A DNA stretch of 64,000 nt from Halopelagius inordinatus (GTDB lineage Archaea > Halobacteriota > Halobacteria > Halobacteriales > Haloferacaceae), in NCBI RefSeq assembly GCF_900113245.1, contig NZ_FOOQ01000005.1, forward strand, positions 62,001-126,000, in the 5' to 3' direction. The position numbers were made by a program, and so were the translations under genes. This document shows positions 17,458 to 25,338 of the stretch, piece by piece; the first letter of the stretch is position 1, and each line of letters begins with the position of its first letter. Under the pieces are notes generated by a model. It had not been told where the DNA came from. It did no database searches and saw only the letters and a list, made by a program, of their open reading frames with translations.

Positions 17458-18801
17458 TCACGCGCCCAGAACGTCCTCTCGAAGTTGGCCGTCCTCGAAG
17501 GCGACGGGTTCCGCCTCCTCGACGACGCGCAGGTCGTCGCGTTCGCGCGCCTCCGCGAGGAGGGCGGGCGACGCCTCGATTCGTTCGAGATGCATCGTGT
17601 CGCGGATGCGGACGACCCGCGGCGCGTCGAGACTCTCGACGCCGATGGTAGAGAGGCAGGTGACGATGCCGGCGCGGTCAGTCTCGACGGCCGGCGGAAC
17701 GTGCGCGCCCCGCAACGTACTCGCGGTAATCGTGTTCATCAGCATGTCGTGGAGGTCTATCTCCTCGAACAGGTCGGCGTGTATCACGTCGGCGGACCCC
17801 GTACCCGTGGCGTTGCCGTGAGAGGCGGGGGTGAGACCGCGAACGAAGATGCGCTTTACGTTCGGCGTCTCCGGTTCCGGTTCGGGACCGAACACCAGTC
17901 GTCCGATGACGTTCGTGTCCAACCCGGCCCCGGAGATGTCCTTTCCCATCCGGTCTACGACGAGGACGTCAACTTCGTCGAACGGTATCGTCGGCAGGTG
18001 GTCGTAGGCCCGTTCGAGGAGTTCGGCCTCCCTGTCGAGGAACCCGGAGGGGGGGACGCCTTCGAGGTGTGCGGTGTCGTCGTGTTCGTCTTCGACGATC
18101 GCGACGCCGCCCGCGACGGGCAGTTCCGCCACCAGAAGCGACGCGATTTCGGGGAGCATGTTGCGGAAACTCCAGTCGGTCGCCCACTCGTGGGCCGTCT
18201 TCGCGCCTCGCTGTTTCCCCATCCCGATGACGAGCATCTTCGAGAGGCCCGACTCCACGTCGCCCTGAAAGTCCGTGTGGGGTTTCACCCGGTTGACGGG
18301 GACGATGGCGTCCGCGGCGGCGGCGTTCGCGTCGGCGTGGACCGCCACGTCGCGGTCCGCCGTCCGCCCGACGACGACGGTGTCCATCGTCGCCCGTATC
18401 TCGCACCCGAGAGTCGATTCGGTCATGCCGAGAGACTCGAGCATCTCTCGTTGTCCCTCGGCGGTGGCCCCGCCGTGACTCCCCATCGCCGGGAAGACGA
18501 ACGGGTCGTACCCCCGTTCTCGGAGTCCGTCCACGACGCCGCCGACGATGTCGGGGATGTTCGCGATGCCCCGACTCCCCGCGCCGACGGCCACCTCGCC
18601 GCCGTCGGGAACGCCGTCCAACTCCAACGCGGAGACGGCCTCTGCCGCCCGGTCGCGCACCTCGTCGGTCGGAATCGGGTCAGTCTCCCACACCTGCTCT
18701 ATGACGCCCATCTCGGGGACGGACGTCTCCCCGCAGGCGTCCAGAATCGGTTCCTCCGCGACGGGCGTCGGCCCCGACCCGTCGTTGTCACTTCTTGCCA
18801 T
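17458..18801 (-). CDS. LarA-like nickel-pincer isomerase family protein (DUF2088)
   Basis: A 447-aa relative of lactate racemase LarA. It has GAGSRGIAN (Arg77), the AMGSHGGAT loop (His109) and NRVKPHTDFQG...SGLSKM (His175, Lys188), which match the arginine, histidine and lysine positions that bind substrate and the nickel-pincer cofactor in LarA. It probably racemises or epimerises a 2-hydroxy acid. It sits next to lactate-utilisation-type genes and four-carbon acid-sugar genes, so the substrate may be a sugar acid rather than lactate. The cofactor genes larB, larC and larE are not in this window. Confidence 0.78.
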   Translation of the reverse strand: MARSDNDGSGPTPVAEEPILDACGETSVPEMGVIEQVWETDPIPTDEVRDRAAEAVSALELDGVPDGGEVAVGAGSRGIANIPDIVGGVVDGLRERGYDPFVFPAMGSHGGATAEGQREMLESLGMTESTLGCEIRATMDTVVVGRTADRDVAVHADANAAAADAIVPVNRVKPHTDFQGDVESGLSKMLVIGMGKQRGAKTAHEWATDWSFRNMLPEIASLLVAELPVAGGVAIVEDEHDDTAHLEGVPPSGFLDREAELLERAYDHLPTIPFDEVDVLVVDRMGKDISGAGLDTNVIGRLVFGPEPEPETPNVKRIFVRGLTPASHGNATGTGSADVIHADLFEEIDLHDMLMNTITASTLRGAHVPPAVETDRAGIVTCLSTIGVESLDAPRVVRIRDTMHLERIEASPALLAEARERDDLRVVEEAEPVAFEDGQLREDVLGA

Positions 18802-18822
18802 GCCAAATCAAACCACTTCGCC

Positions 18823-18834
18823 GGATAAAAAAGC
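18823..18834 (-). promoter_or_regulatory. TATA-like element of the LarA-like gene
   Basis: Minus-strand GCTTTTTTATCC lies 22-33 nt before ATG 18801, suggesting a separate promoter for this gene inside the minus-strand run. Confidence 0.5.
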
Positions 18835-18876
18835 TGACGCCGCCGAGAGCGTCGCGCCCGCCCGTCCGCGCCGAAG

Positions 18877-21093
18877 TTACCCGTCGGGCGCGACGAGTTC
18901 GACGGGGTGGGTCACGTCGCGGGCGAACAGGTCGCCCATCTGTTCGGTGCAGGACGTTCCGCTGGCGACGAGGGTTCTGTCGTCGGTGTCTGCGAACTCC
19001 TCGCGCAGGTCCTCGCCGACGTCCATACTGAGTTCGTAGTACTCCGATTTGTAGCCGAAACTCCCCGCCATGCCGCAGCACTCCACGTCCGAAGACAGCA
19101 CGTCGTATCCGAGATTCGCGAGGACGGCTTCGGTGTACGCTTCGACGCCGAGCGTTCGCTGTTGGCAGTGACTGTGGTAGGCGACGCGTTCGGTGTCCGC
19201 GCCGGGCGACGAGAGGACGCCCGGATCGGCACCGTTCTCGACGAGGCCGTAGACGTACTCCATCACCTCGTAGGCGTTCTCGGAGAGTCGTTCGTGGGTC
19301 TCACCGTCCAGCAGTTTCTCGTACTCGCGGCGGAACGCGGCGAGGTCCGAGGGTTCGACGACGACCACGTCGAACCCCGCATCGAGGTAGGGGTCCAAGT
19401 CGGCGGCGACGGCGCGCGCGTTCTCTCTCGCCGTCTCGACCATCCCCTGCGAAAGGGGTGCGCGCCCGCTCTCTCTCGGCGTCGCGAGTTCCACGTGCGC
19501 GCCGAGGGCTTCGAGCGTTCGGACGGCCGCTTTTCCCCTCTCGACGAGGACGTAGTTCGTGTACGTGTCGGGGTAGAGAACGACGCTCCGGCCGGCGGTG
19601 GCGTCCGAGTGGGTTGCGCCGTCTCGCTTCTCGAACCAGTCGACGAGCGTCTCCCGGCGGAACTGGGGCAAGTCGCGGCGGGCGTCCACGCCGAGGAGTC
19701 GGTCCATCGCGGCCCGGACCGGTCCGAGGTTCGAGACGGCGTTCGAGAGCGGTGCCGTCGCGGAGCCGACTCTGGCGAGGGTTCCGAAGTTCCCGAAGAG
19801 ACGCTTCTGTACGTCCATCCCGCCGGGTTCGGCGTCGGGCGTGAGACCCTCCACGAGGAAGTCGAACTCGCTGGCGTCGCTCTGGCGGTTCAACCGGTCG
19901 CGGACGACGGTGTTTATCCACGGGATGTCTATCTTCACCGGGCAGGCGTTGACGCACCGCGAACAGCCCGTACAGAGGTCGTTGAACTCGTCTGCGCTCT
20001 CGAGTCCGTGGACGCCCGTCTCCCACCCGCCCGCGATACCGCCGGTGTACGTCTCCCCGCCGAAGGCGTGGCCGCCGACGTGTTGGAAGTTCCCGCAGGA
20101 GTTCGCACACGCCCCGCACCGGATGCAGTAGAGCGTCTCCTTCAGGTGGTCGTCCTCGCGCATGTCGAGTCTGCCGTTGTCCACGAGGACGAGGTGGAAA
20201 TCTCGCTCGTCCGCGCTTCCGAGCGGTTCGTCCGGGCTGTCGAAGTCGATTGTCGGCGACGACACGGGCGGCGTGAGCATCGTGACGTACTGCGCGATGG
20301 GTTGCCCCGTCGCCGCCTTGGCGATGAGTTCGACGAACGGTTGTAGTTCCTCGGCCCCCGGAATCAGTTTCTCCAGGCCCGCCACGGCGACGTGCGTGTC
20401 GGGAGTGACAGCCGACTTCCGAGCGTTGCCCTCGTTCGTCACGAGGGTGATGGTGCCGGAGTCCGCGAGGACGAAGTTCGCGCCCGTCATCCCCACGTCG
20501 GCGTCTCGGATGCGTTCGCCGAGGTAGTCGCGGGCAAACTCCGTGAGTTCCTGCGGCGTCTCGAACGGTTCCTCGGGGTCGAACGTCTCGTTGAACAGGC
20601 GGGCCACGTCCGCTCTCGATTTGTGAAGCGAGGGTCCGACGAGGTGAGAGGGCGCTTCGTCGGCCACCTGCAGGACGAACTCCCCGAGGTCCGTCTCCCA
20701 GACGTCCACGCCGCGAGATTCGAGGTGTTCGTTCACGTCCAACTCCTCGGTGGTCATCGACTTGCTCTTGACCAGCGTTTCGGCGTCCTCGTCCTCGACG
20801 ACCGTCTCTATGTAGCGGTTCGCGTCCGCCGCGTCGTCCGCGACGTACACCGTTCCGCCGTTCGCCTCGACGCTCTCGCGGACCCGTTCGACGAGTTCCG
20901 GGAGGCGTTCGATGGCGTCTTCCTTGATGGCCCGCGCCTCCGTCCGCAGGTCCTCGTACTCTTCGAATCCGGCGGTGACCTCGTATCTGTCGTCGTTGAA
21001 GACGGTGGTGTTGGCGTGGATGGCGTCGCCCTCCGTCTCCAACAGGTGGCGTATCTTCTGGGCCTTCCGACGGCGTTCTCTCTGTGCGCTCAT
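18877..21093 (-). CDS. Fused LutB-LutA iron-sulfur oxidoreductase
   Basis: A 738-aa protein that joins two subunits of the LutABC lactate-oxidising complex. Residues about 60-300 are the LUD domain. Two 4Fe-4S clusters follow: Cys323/326/329/333 (CIRCGACANSC) and Cys374/377/380/384 (CTGCSRCVNACP). The C-terminal third holds two CCG-type cysteine-rich modules ending in HSHCQQRTLG and ECCGMAGSFGY, as in LutA/GlpC. It would pass electrons from a 2-hydroxy acid to the quinone pool. Its start overlaps the stop of the LutC-like gene by four bases (ATGA). The substrate may be lactate or another hydroxy acid. Confidence 0.9.
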   Translation of the reverse strand: MSAQRERRRKAQKIRHLLETEGDAIHANTTVFNDDRYEVTAGFEEYEDLRTEARAIKEDAIERLPELVERVRESVEANGGTVYVADDAADANRYIETVVEDEDAETLVKSKSMTTEELDVNEHLESRGVDVWETDLGEFVLQVADEAPSHLVGPSLHKSRADVARLFNETFDPEEPFETPQELTEFARDYLGERIRDADVGMTGANFVLADSGTITLVTNEGNARKSAVTPDTHVAVAGLEKLIPGAEELQPFVELIAKAATGQPIAQYVTMLTPPVSSPTIDFDSPDEPLGSADERDFHLVLVDNGRLDMREDDHLKETLYCIRCGACANSCGNFQHVGGHAFGGETYTGGIAGGWETGVHGLESADEFNDLCTGCSRCVNACPVKIDIPWINTVVRDRLNRQSDASEFDFLVEGLTPDAEPGGMDVQKRLFGNFGTLARVGSATAPLSNAVSNLGPVRAAMDRLLGVDARRDLPQFRRETLVDWFEKRDGATHSDATAGRSVVLYPDTYTNYVLVERGKAAVRTLEALGAHVELATPRESGRAPLSQGMVETARENARAVAADLDPYLDAGFDVVVVEPSDLAAFRREYEKLLDGETHERLSENAYEVMEYVYGLVENGADPGVLSSPGADTERVAYHSHCQQRTLGVEAYTEAVLANLGYDVLSSDVECCGMAGSFGYKSEYYELSMDVGEDLREEFADTDDRTLVASGTSCTEQMGDLFARDVTHPVELVAPDG

Positions 21094-21596
21094 AGTCCCT
21101 CCACGAGAATCACGCGGACGGTGCTCGGTCCGTGGACGCCCTCGACCAACGCGCCCATGTCGCCGGTGGAACTGACGCCCGTGGCGAAGACGGCGGACTC
21201 CCCGCTCTCGAACCGGTCTGTGAGGTACGGGACGGACGACTCGACGTCCGCTTCCACGTCGCTCTCGCGGACGACGCCGACGTGCGTCGGCGGGTAGAGC
21301 GCGACGAACTCGTTTCCGGCGGCGTTCGACTCCACGACGAGCGTTCCGTACTCCGCGACGGCGCGTCCGACGGGCGTGACGCCCGTCTCCGCCTCGGTGA
21401 GGCGACGAGGGGTGAGGTCGGTCCGCACGGGCGTGTCGTCGAGCGAGACGCCATCGAACCCGAGTGGCGTCCCGACTGCCGGTTCCTCTACTGCGTCCGT
21501 GACGGCCGCTGCGAACCCGTCGGGGTCGGTTCGCGTCAGCGTCACGTCCAGATTCGAAAGCGACGACTCGAAGGCCGATACCGCGTCTGTGGACAT
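21090..21596 (-). CDS. LutC-like LUD domain protein
   Basis: A 168-aa LUD-domain protein, the small subunit of the LutABC-type complex. The domain motif TPVGRAVAEYGTLVV and the C-terminal VHGPSTVRVILVEG are visible. It is translated first in the pair: its last four bases overlap the start of the LutB-LutA fusion. Alone it has no known catalysis, so it is expected to work in that complex. Confidence 0.87.
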   Translation of the reverse strand: MSTDAVSAFESSLSNLDVTLTRTDPDGFAAAVTDAVEEPAVGTPLGFDGVSLDDTPVRTDLTPRRLTEAETGVTPVGRAVAEYGTLVVESNAAGNEFVALYPPTHVGVVRESDVEADVESSVPYLTDRFESGESAVFATGVSSTGDMGALVEGVHGPSTVRVILVEGL

Positions 21597-21665
21597 GGGT
21601 CACAGTTCCGTCACTACCGTGTTAACTCTTGCCGATACAGGCGCGGCCGAGATACCGCGCCGTCG

Positions 21666-22682
21666 CTACTTCGCGTCCTCTCGGCGGTTGTCCACCGCCG
21701 TCGCCGCCACTCTGATGGCGTCGACCATGCTCGCTTCGCTCGCGATACCCTCGCCCGCGATGTCGAAGGCGGTTCCGTGGTCGACGCTCGTGCGGACGAT
21801 GGGGAGGCCGACGGTCATGTTGACTCCACTCACGCCCCCGGACCCGTCGAACCCGAGCATCTTCAGCGGGATGTGTCCCTGGTCGTGGTACATCGAGACG
21901 ACGCAGTCGAAGTCCCCGCGCGCCGCGCGGACGTAGACGGTGTCCGGCGAGAGGGGTCCGTCGGCGTCGATACCCTCCTCGCGGGCGCGTTCGACCGCGG
22001 GCGCTATCTCCGCTTCGTCCTCGTCGCCGAGAAGTCCGCCGTCCCCGGCGTGGGGGTTCAACCCCGCGACGGCGACGCGCGGCGAGTCGAGACCGAGTTC
22101 GCGGAGGGCGTCGTCTGTCACTCGAATCGTGTCGAGGACGTTCTCGGTCGTCACGAGGTTGCAGGCGTCTCTGAGGGGGACGTGGGTGCTCACGTGGGTC
22201 ACGCGCAGGTCCTCCTCTATCAGCATCATCGAGTAGTTCTCGGTGTCGGTTCGCTCCGCGAGGAGGCCGGTGTGACCGGCGTGGTCGCTCCCCGCCATCC
22301 GCGTCGCCTGCTTGTTGATGGGGGCCGTCGCGATGGCGTCTACTTCGCCCGCGACGGCGAGTTCGATGGCGCGTTCGACGTACTCCAGACTCGCCTCTCC
22401 GTACTCCGCGCGCAACTCGCCGTGGACGAGTTCGTCCACGTTGTCGAGGTCCAACACCGAGAGCGTCGAGGGGTCGTCGTCCACGTCGCCGACCGAATCG
22501 ACCGTGCGCACGTCGAGAGAGGCGTCGCACACCTGGACGGCCGTCCGAATCGCGTCCGCGTCGCCGACGACGACGACTCGCGCGAACTCGGTTGCATCGC
22601 GGTACGCATCGACGGCGACTTCCGCGCCGACCCCCGCCGGGTCGCCCATCGTCACGGCGACGAGCGGTTTACTCGAAGTCAT
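21666..22682 (-). CDS. pdxA2: PdxA2-type 4-phospho-acid-sugar dehydrogenase
   Basis: A 338-aa member of the PdxA family. It has VAVTMGDPAGVG at the N-terminus, TAPINKQA, GHTGLLAE, GLNPHAGDGG and MYHDQGHIPLK, the last two carrying metal-binding histidines. True PdxA makes vitamin B6. PdxA2 enzymes paired with a DUF1537 kinase instead oxidise 4-phospho-threonate or erythronate. The start overlaps the end of the DUF1537 kinase gene by 14 nt, which favours the catabolic assignment. Confidence 0.88.
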   Translation of the reverse strand: MTSSKPLVAVTMGDPAGVGAEVAVDAYRDATEFARVVVVGDADAIRTAVQVCDASLDVRTVDSVGDVDDDPSTLSVLDLDNVDELVHGELRAEYGEASLEYVERAIELAVAGEVDAIATAPINKQATRMAGSDHAGHTGLLAERTDTENYSMMLIEEDLRVTHVSTHVPLRDACNLVTTENVLDTIRVTDDALRELGLDSPRVAVAGLNPHAGDGGLLGDEDEAEIAPAVERAREEGIDADGPLSPDTVYVRAARGDFDCVVSMYHDQGHIPLKMLGFDGSGGVSGVNMTVGLPIVRTSVDHGTAFDIAGEGIASEASMVDAIRVAATAVDNRREDAK

Positions 22683-23994
22683 CACGTCCCCCGAGACGGG
22701 CGGCGCACTTACGTATTGCCCCGGAACTGCCGAACGCGCCCGCCTTCGTGACCACCGGCGTCCCGTCGGCGACGCCGCCCGCGACGCGTCCGAGAGGGAT
22801 TCCCTCTTCGACCGACTCCCCGGTGAGGAGGACGCCCCTCGCGTCCAAGGCGTCGAACACGTCGGCGGCGACCGCACCGCCCGTAACGAAAAGCGACTCC
22901 GGCGAACTCCCGTCGGCCGCGTTCCCGCCACCGTCGTCTTCGCTCTCGCCGCCGCGCCACAGTCGCTCTACGGTCCCGGCCAACGCCTCGCCGACGCGCG
23001 CGCGCACCTCCGCGCCGTCCAGACCGAGTCGCCGTCCCGCCTCGGCCGCACGATTCGGGGCGTCCGGGTCCGGCGCGGAGACGAGTGCGGCGAGGCCGGA
23101 CCGCTTCAGGCGGGCTTCGCAGTCCGCCGCGGCGTCGTCGCTGGCCGTCGCGGGGGACTCCACGGCCGTCTCTACGTCGAGGGAGACGACCGACGCGTCG
23201 GGAAGGGCGCGAATCTGCTCGACCGTCGCGGGGTTCGTACTCCCGACGACGCAGAGGACGCTCCGCTCTCGTCCGGGGACGGACGGCGGGCCGTCCGCGG
23301 CGGGCGGCGGCGTCTCGACGTACCGCGCGAGGCCCGCACTCCCGACGTAGACGACGGAACAGTCCGCCCGTGCTCCTCCCGACGCCACCGCGTCGAGGTG
23401 GCGTTCGTTCGAGGCGTCGGCGACGACCACTGTTCGACCCTCCGCGGCCGTCGCTTCGAGGTCCGCGGCGACGGCGGCCGCACCGGCCGCGACGCGGTTC
23501 ACCGGGAGGCGGACGACCGGGAACGACGACGGCGCGAACCGCGTCGGGAGGTGCGATGTTTCGACCGGCTTGTCGGGGTCGTTCCCGGCGTCCGTCTCCG
23601 AGACGGGGACGCCGTCGACGAGGTGGTACCCCTCGACCGTCGTCCGTCCGTTGCGCGGTGAGGCGGGGGCGACGAGGGCGACGTCGGCACCGGTCGCGTT
23701 CACCGCGGCGTCCACTTCCGCGACCAGGTTCCCCCTGAGCGTCGAATCGACCTTCTTGTAGACGAACCCGGCGTCGCCGTCGGAAATCACGCGTTCGACC
23801 CGCACGGCGGCGTCCGTCGGGTCGGCGTACCGGGAGTCGGTGTCGACGACGCGAACGTCTGTCTGACTGCCCGCGTCGGTCGTCGATGCGTCGAACGTGG
23901 AGACGAGCGTCCGGAGGCCGCGAGCGGCGAACTCGTGGCCGGTGTCGGTCGCCCCGGTCAGGTCGTCCGCGACGACGAGGGCCGAGGGGTGCAT
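22669..23994 (-). CDS. DUF1537 four-carbon acid sugar kinase
   Basis: A 441-aa kinase of the DUF1537 (DtnK/OtnK/LtnK) family, known to phosphorylate four-carbon acid sugars such as threonate and erythronate. The N-terminal domain shows ADDLTGATDTG (9-19) and KKVDSTLRGN. The C-terminal nucleotide domain shows FVTGGAVAADVFDAL and VTKAGAFG. It is translationally coupled to the pdxA2 gene. No isomerase or epimerase partner of the bacterial Otn pathway is seen nearby, so the full route here is unclear. Confidence 0.88.
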   Translation of the reverse strand: MHPSALVVADDLTGATDTGHEFAARGLRTLVSTFDASTTDAGSQTDVRVVDTDSRYADPTDAAVRVERVISDGDAGFVYKKVDSTLRGNLVAEVDAAVNATGADVALVAPASPRNGRTTVEGYHLVDGVPVSETDAGNDPDKPVETSHLPTRFAPSSFPVVRLPVNRVAAGAAAVAADLEATAAEGRTVVVADASNERHLDAVASGGARADCSVVYVGSAGLARYVETPPPAADGPPSVPGRERSVLCVVGSTNPATVEQIRALPDASVVSLDVETAVESPATASDDAAADCEARLKRSGLAALVSAPDPDAPNRAAEAGRRLGLDGAEVRARVGEALAGTVERLWRGGESEDDGGGNAADGSSPESLFVTGGAVAADVFDALDARGVLLTGESVEEGIPLGRVAGGVADGTPVVTKAGAFGSSGAIRKCAARLGGRDDFE

Positions 23995-24014
23995 GTGACA
24001 GGGTTCCGCGAGTA

Positions 24015-24026
24015 GCGGTAAAAACC
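24015..24026 (-). promoter_or_regulatory. TATA-like element of the kinase-pdxA2 pair
   Basis: Minus-strand GGTTTTTACCGC begins 21 nt before ATG 23994. It lies just beyond the broken 3' end of the truncated cyclase gene. Confidence 0.55.
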
Positions 24027-24052
24027 TGTCTCGGAAGGACGCGATACTCCTT

Positions 24053-24520
24053 CGGCCGAACGAGGAGACGAACTTGCGACCCGTCTCGGCCGGCGTACGG
24101 TATCGGCGTGCAGACGACGTCGTAGCGCCCCGGTTCGACCGCGTCGAGGTTCGCTACGCCCTCGACGATACGGACGCCTCCGGGGAGGAGCGTTCGGTGA
24201 ACCACGTGGTCCGCGATAGCCGCGCCGGGAGCGCCGACGCCGAGAGCGTCTATCGCCACGCAGGCCACGTCGCGTTCGACGAGGTACTCCGCGGCGTCGC
24301 GCGACGGGTGGACGTACTCGTCGGTCGGACGCGGCGGATTGCCGCAGTCGAGGATTACGAAGTCGCCTCCCCGCAGTCCCCGTCGGTCGGCCTCCGATTC
24401 CATCGCTTCGCGCTCGATTTTCGTGCCGGGAGCGTGGTCGGTGAAGTCCAACACGACGCCCTCCGTCACCATCTCGTCGGGAGTGACTTCGTCCAACTCG
24501 CTCGCTTTCTCCCGTCTCAC
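24053..24520 (-). pseudogene. Truncated cyclase-family hydrolase remnant
   Basis: About 155 residues of a cyclase/kynurenine-formamidase-like protein survive: VVLDFTDHAPGTKIE, DYV-type segments, VACVAIDALGVGAPGA, DHVVHRTLLPGG and a C-terminal YDVVCTPIPYAGRDGS. The N-terminal third, with the metal motif HxGTHxDAPxH, is missing, and the frame runs without a stop into the promoter of the kinase gene. It is therefore a broken gene. Its middle part is a diverged direct repeat of 30410-30640. Confidence 0.8.
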
Positions 24521-24673
24521 TACGATATGTGGAAAGGCGTGCTCACCGACCCGAGATCAGTATACGAATATGCTGCATCCTTCGAGTACCCGCGCAGTCT
24601 CGAAGTTGCGCGTATCGGTGACCGTCTCGATCTGGAATCACCTGGCGTCATTCCACTCTCGTCCCACCGTTGA
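24512..24673 (+). pseudogene. C-terminal remnant of an UlaG-like metallo-hydrolase
   Basis: The last 53 residues of a metallo-beta-lactamase-fold protein: PSHYDMWKG, then EYPRSLEVARIGDR and a normal stop. They closely match the C-terminus of the intact gene 13543-14406, but no start or catalytic part is present. It abuts the truncated cyclase on the other strand at about 24510, which marks a rearrangement junction. Confidence 0.75.
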
Positions 24674-24697
24674 ACTGAGAACTGGTAATACGCTTCA

Positions 24698-24737
24698 GGT
24701 CAGCCAAGTTCGACAGCGGATCCGGATTTGGCTGACC
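24698..24737. repeat. 10-bp perfect inverted repeat
   Basis: GGTCAGCCAA and TTGGCTGACC are separated by 20 nt, just inside the left edge of the variable block. It could be a terminator, an operator or the trace of a mobile element. No transposase or target duplication was seen. Confidence 0.5.
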
Positions 24738-24785
24738 CTTTGCATGCTCTTACTGGCCCTATGATGAGTCCGTCGTTTGTGGAGC

Positions 24786-25187
24786 TCAGTCCGTAAGTGA
24801 CTCGACGAGCTCGATTCGCGTATTATCGGGACCGGTGCAGAACGCGTAACGTGTATCACCGAGATCGAAAGGCTCCATGAGAACCGTGTCGTCACTCCAG
24901 TCATCGAGTGCGGCGTCTATGCTGTCAACCTCGACTCCATAGTGAGCAATACCGGGGTCAAGCGGCTCAACGAGTCCTGCGGCCTCGTAAGGTGTGGGAT
25001 GAACGACGAAAATTGTCTTGTCGGCCAGTTCGAGAGTAGCGTACTGAACGTCACGTTCCCAGTCGGCGTTTGTGATTTCACCGCGGTCTACGACGTTGAC
25101 CCCTATGAGGTGTTCAAGCGAAGCAGTAGTGCTATCGACATCTGCCGCCCGGAGACCGATGTGAGAGAACGCCTTTGGAACGACCAT
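24786..25187 (-). CDS. VOC (glyoxalase/bleomycin resistance) family protein
   Basis: A 133-aa vicinal-oxygen-chelate fold protein, probably a metal-dependent isomerase, lyase or dioxygenase acting on a small molecule. The N-terminal FSHIGLRAAD gives the first metal His. GIAHYGVEVD gives the second His in the second half, and a C-terminal NTRIELVE carries the usual Glu. The start at 25187 gives a normal VOC N-terminus; the longer frame to 25370 does not. It is divergent from the island's CUT2 transporter. Codon use is less GC-biased than in flanking genes. Confidence 0.82.
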   Translation of the reverse strand: MVVPKAFSHIGLRAADVDSTTASLEHLIGVNVVDRGEITNADWERDVQYATLELADKTIFVVHPTPYEAAGLVEPLDPGIAHYGVEVDSIDAALDDWSDDTVLMEPFDLGDTRYAFCTGPDNTRIELVESLTD

Positions 25188-25338
25188 ACTCGATAACGGG
25201 CGATGACGGAGGAAAACGTTACCCCGCAGAGATGGGCGAGTAGTCGTTATTGAGTATCTGTTACCATTTTTATATAATATTCTATAATGTATAACCGGGA
25301 GTTTTTTATTGGGGGGGTTGTATATCTCACAATTGTAT
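25188..25338. promoter_or_regulatory. AT-rich divergent promoter region
   Basis: This separates the VOC gene from the binding-protein gene. It contains atttttatataatattctataatgt (about 25266-25290), a T-run at 25302-25307, and the direct repeat TTGTATAT at 25318 and 25334. A TATA element for either gene is likely here, but I cannot assign it exactly. Confidence 0.5.

Noticed and set aside
21666-22682. PdxA as a vitamin B6 biosynthesis enzyme
   Set aside because: The gene overlaps a DUF1537 kinase gene and lies among acid-sugar genes, which marks the PdxA2 catabolic type; archaea generally make B6 by another route.
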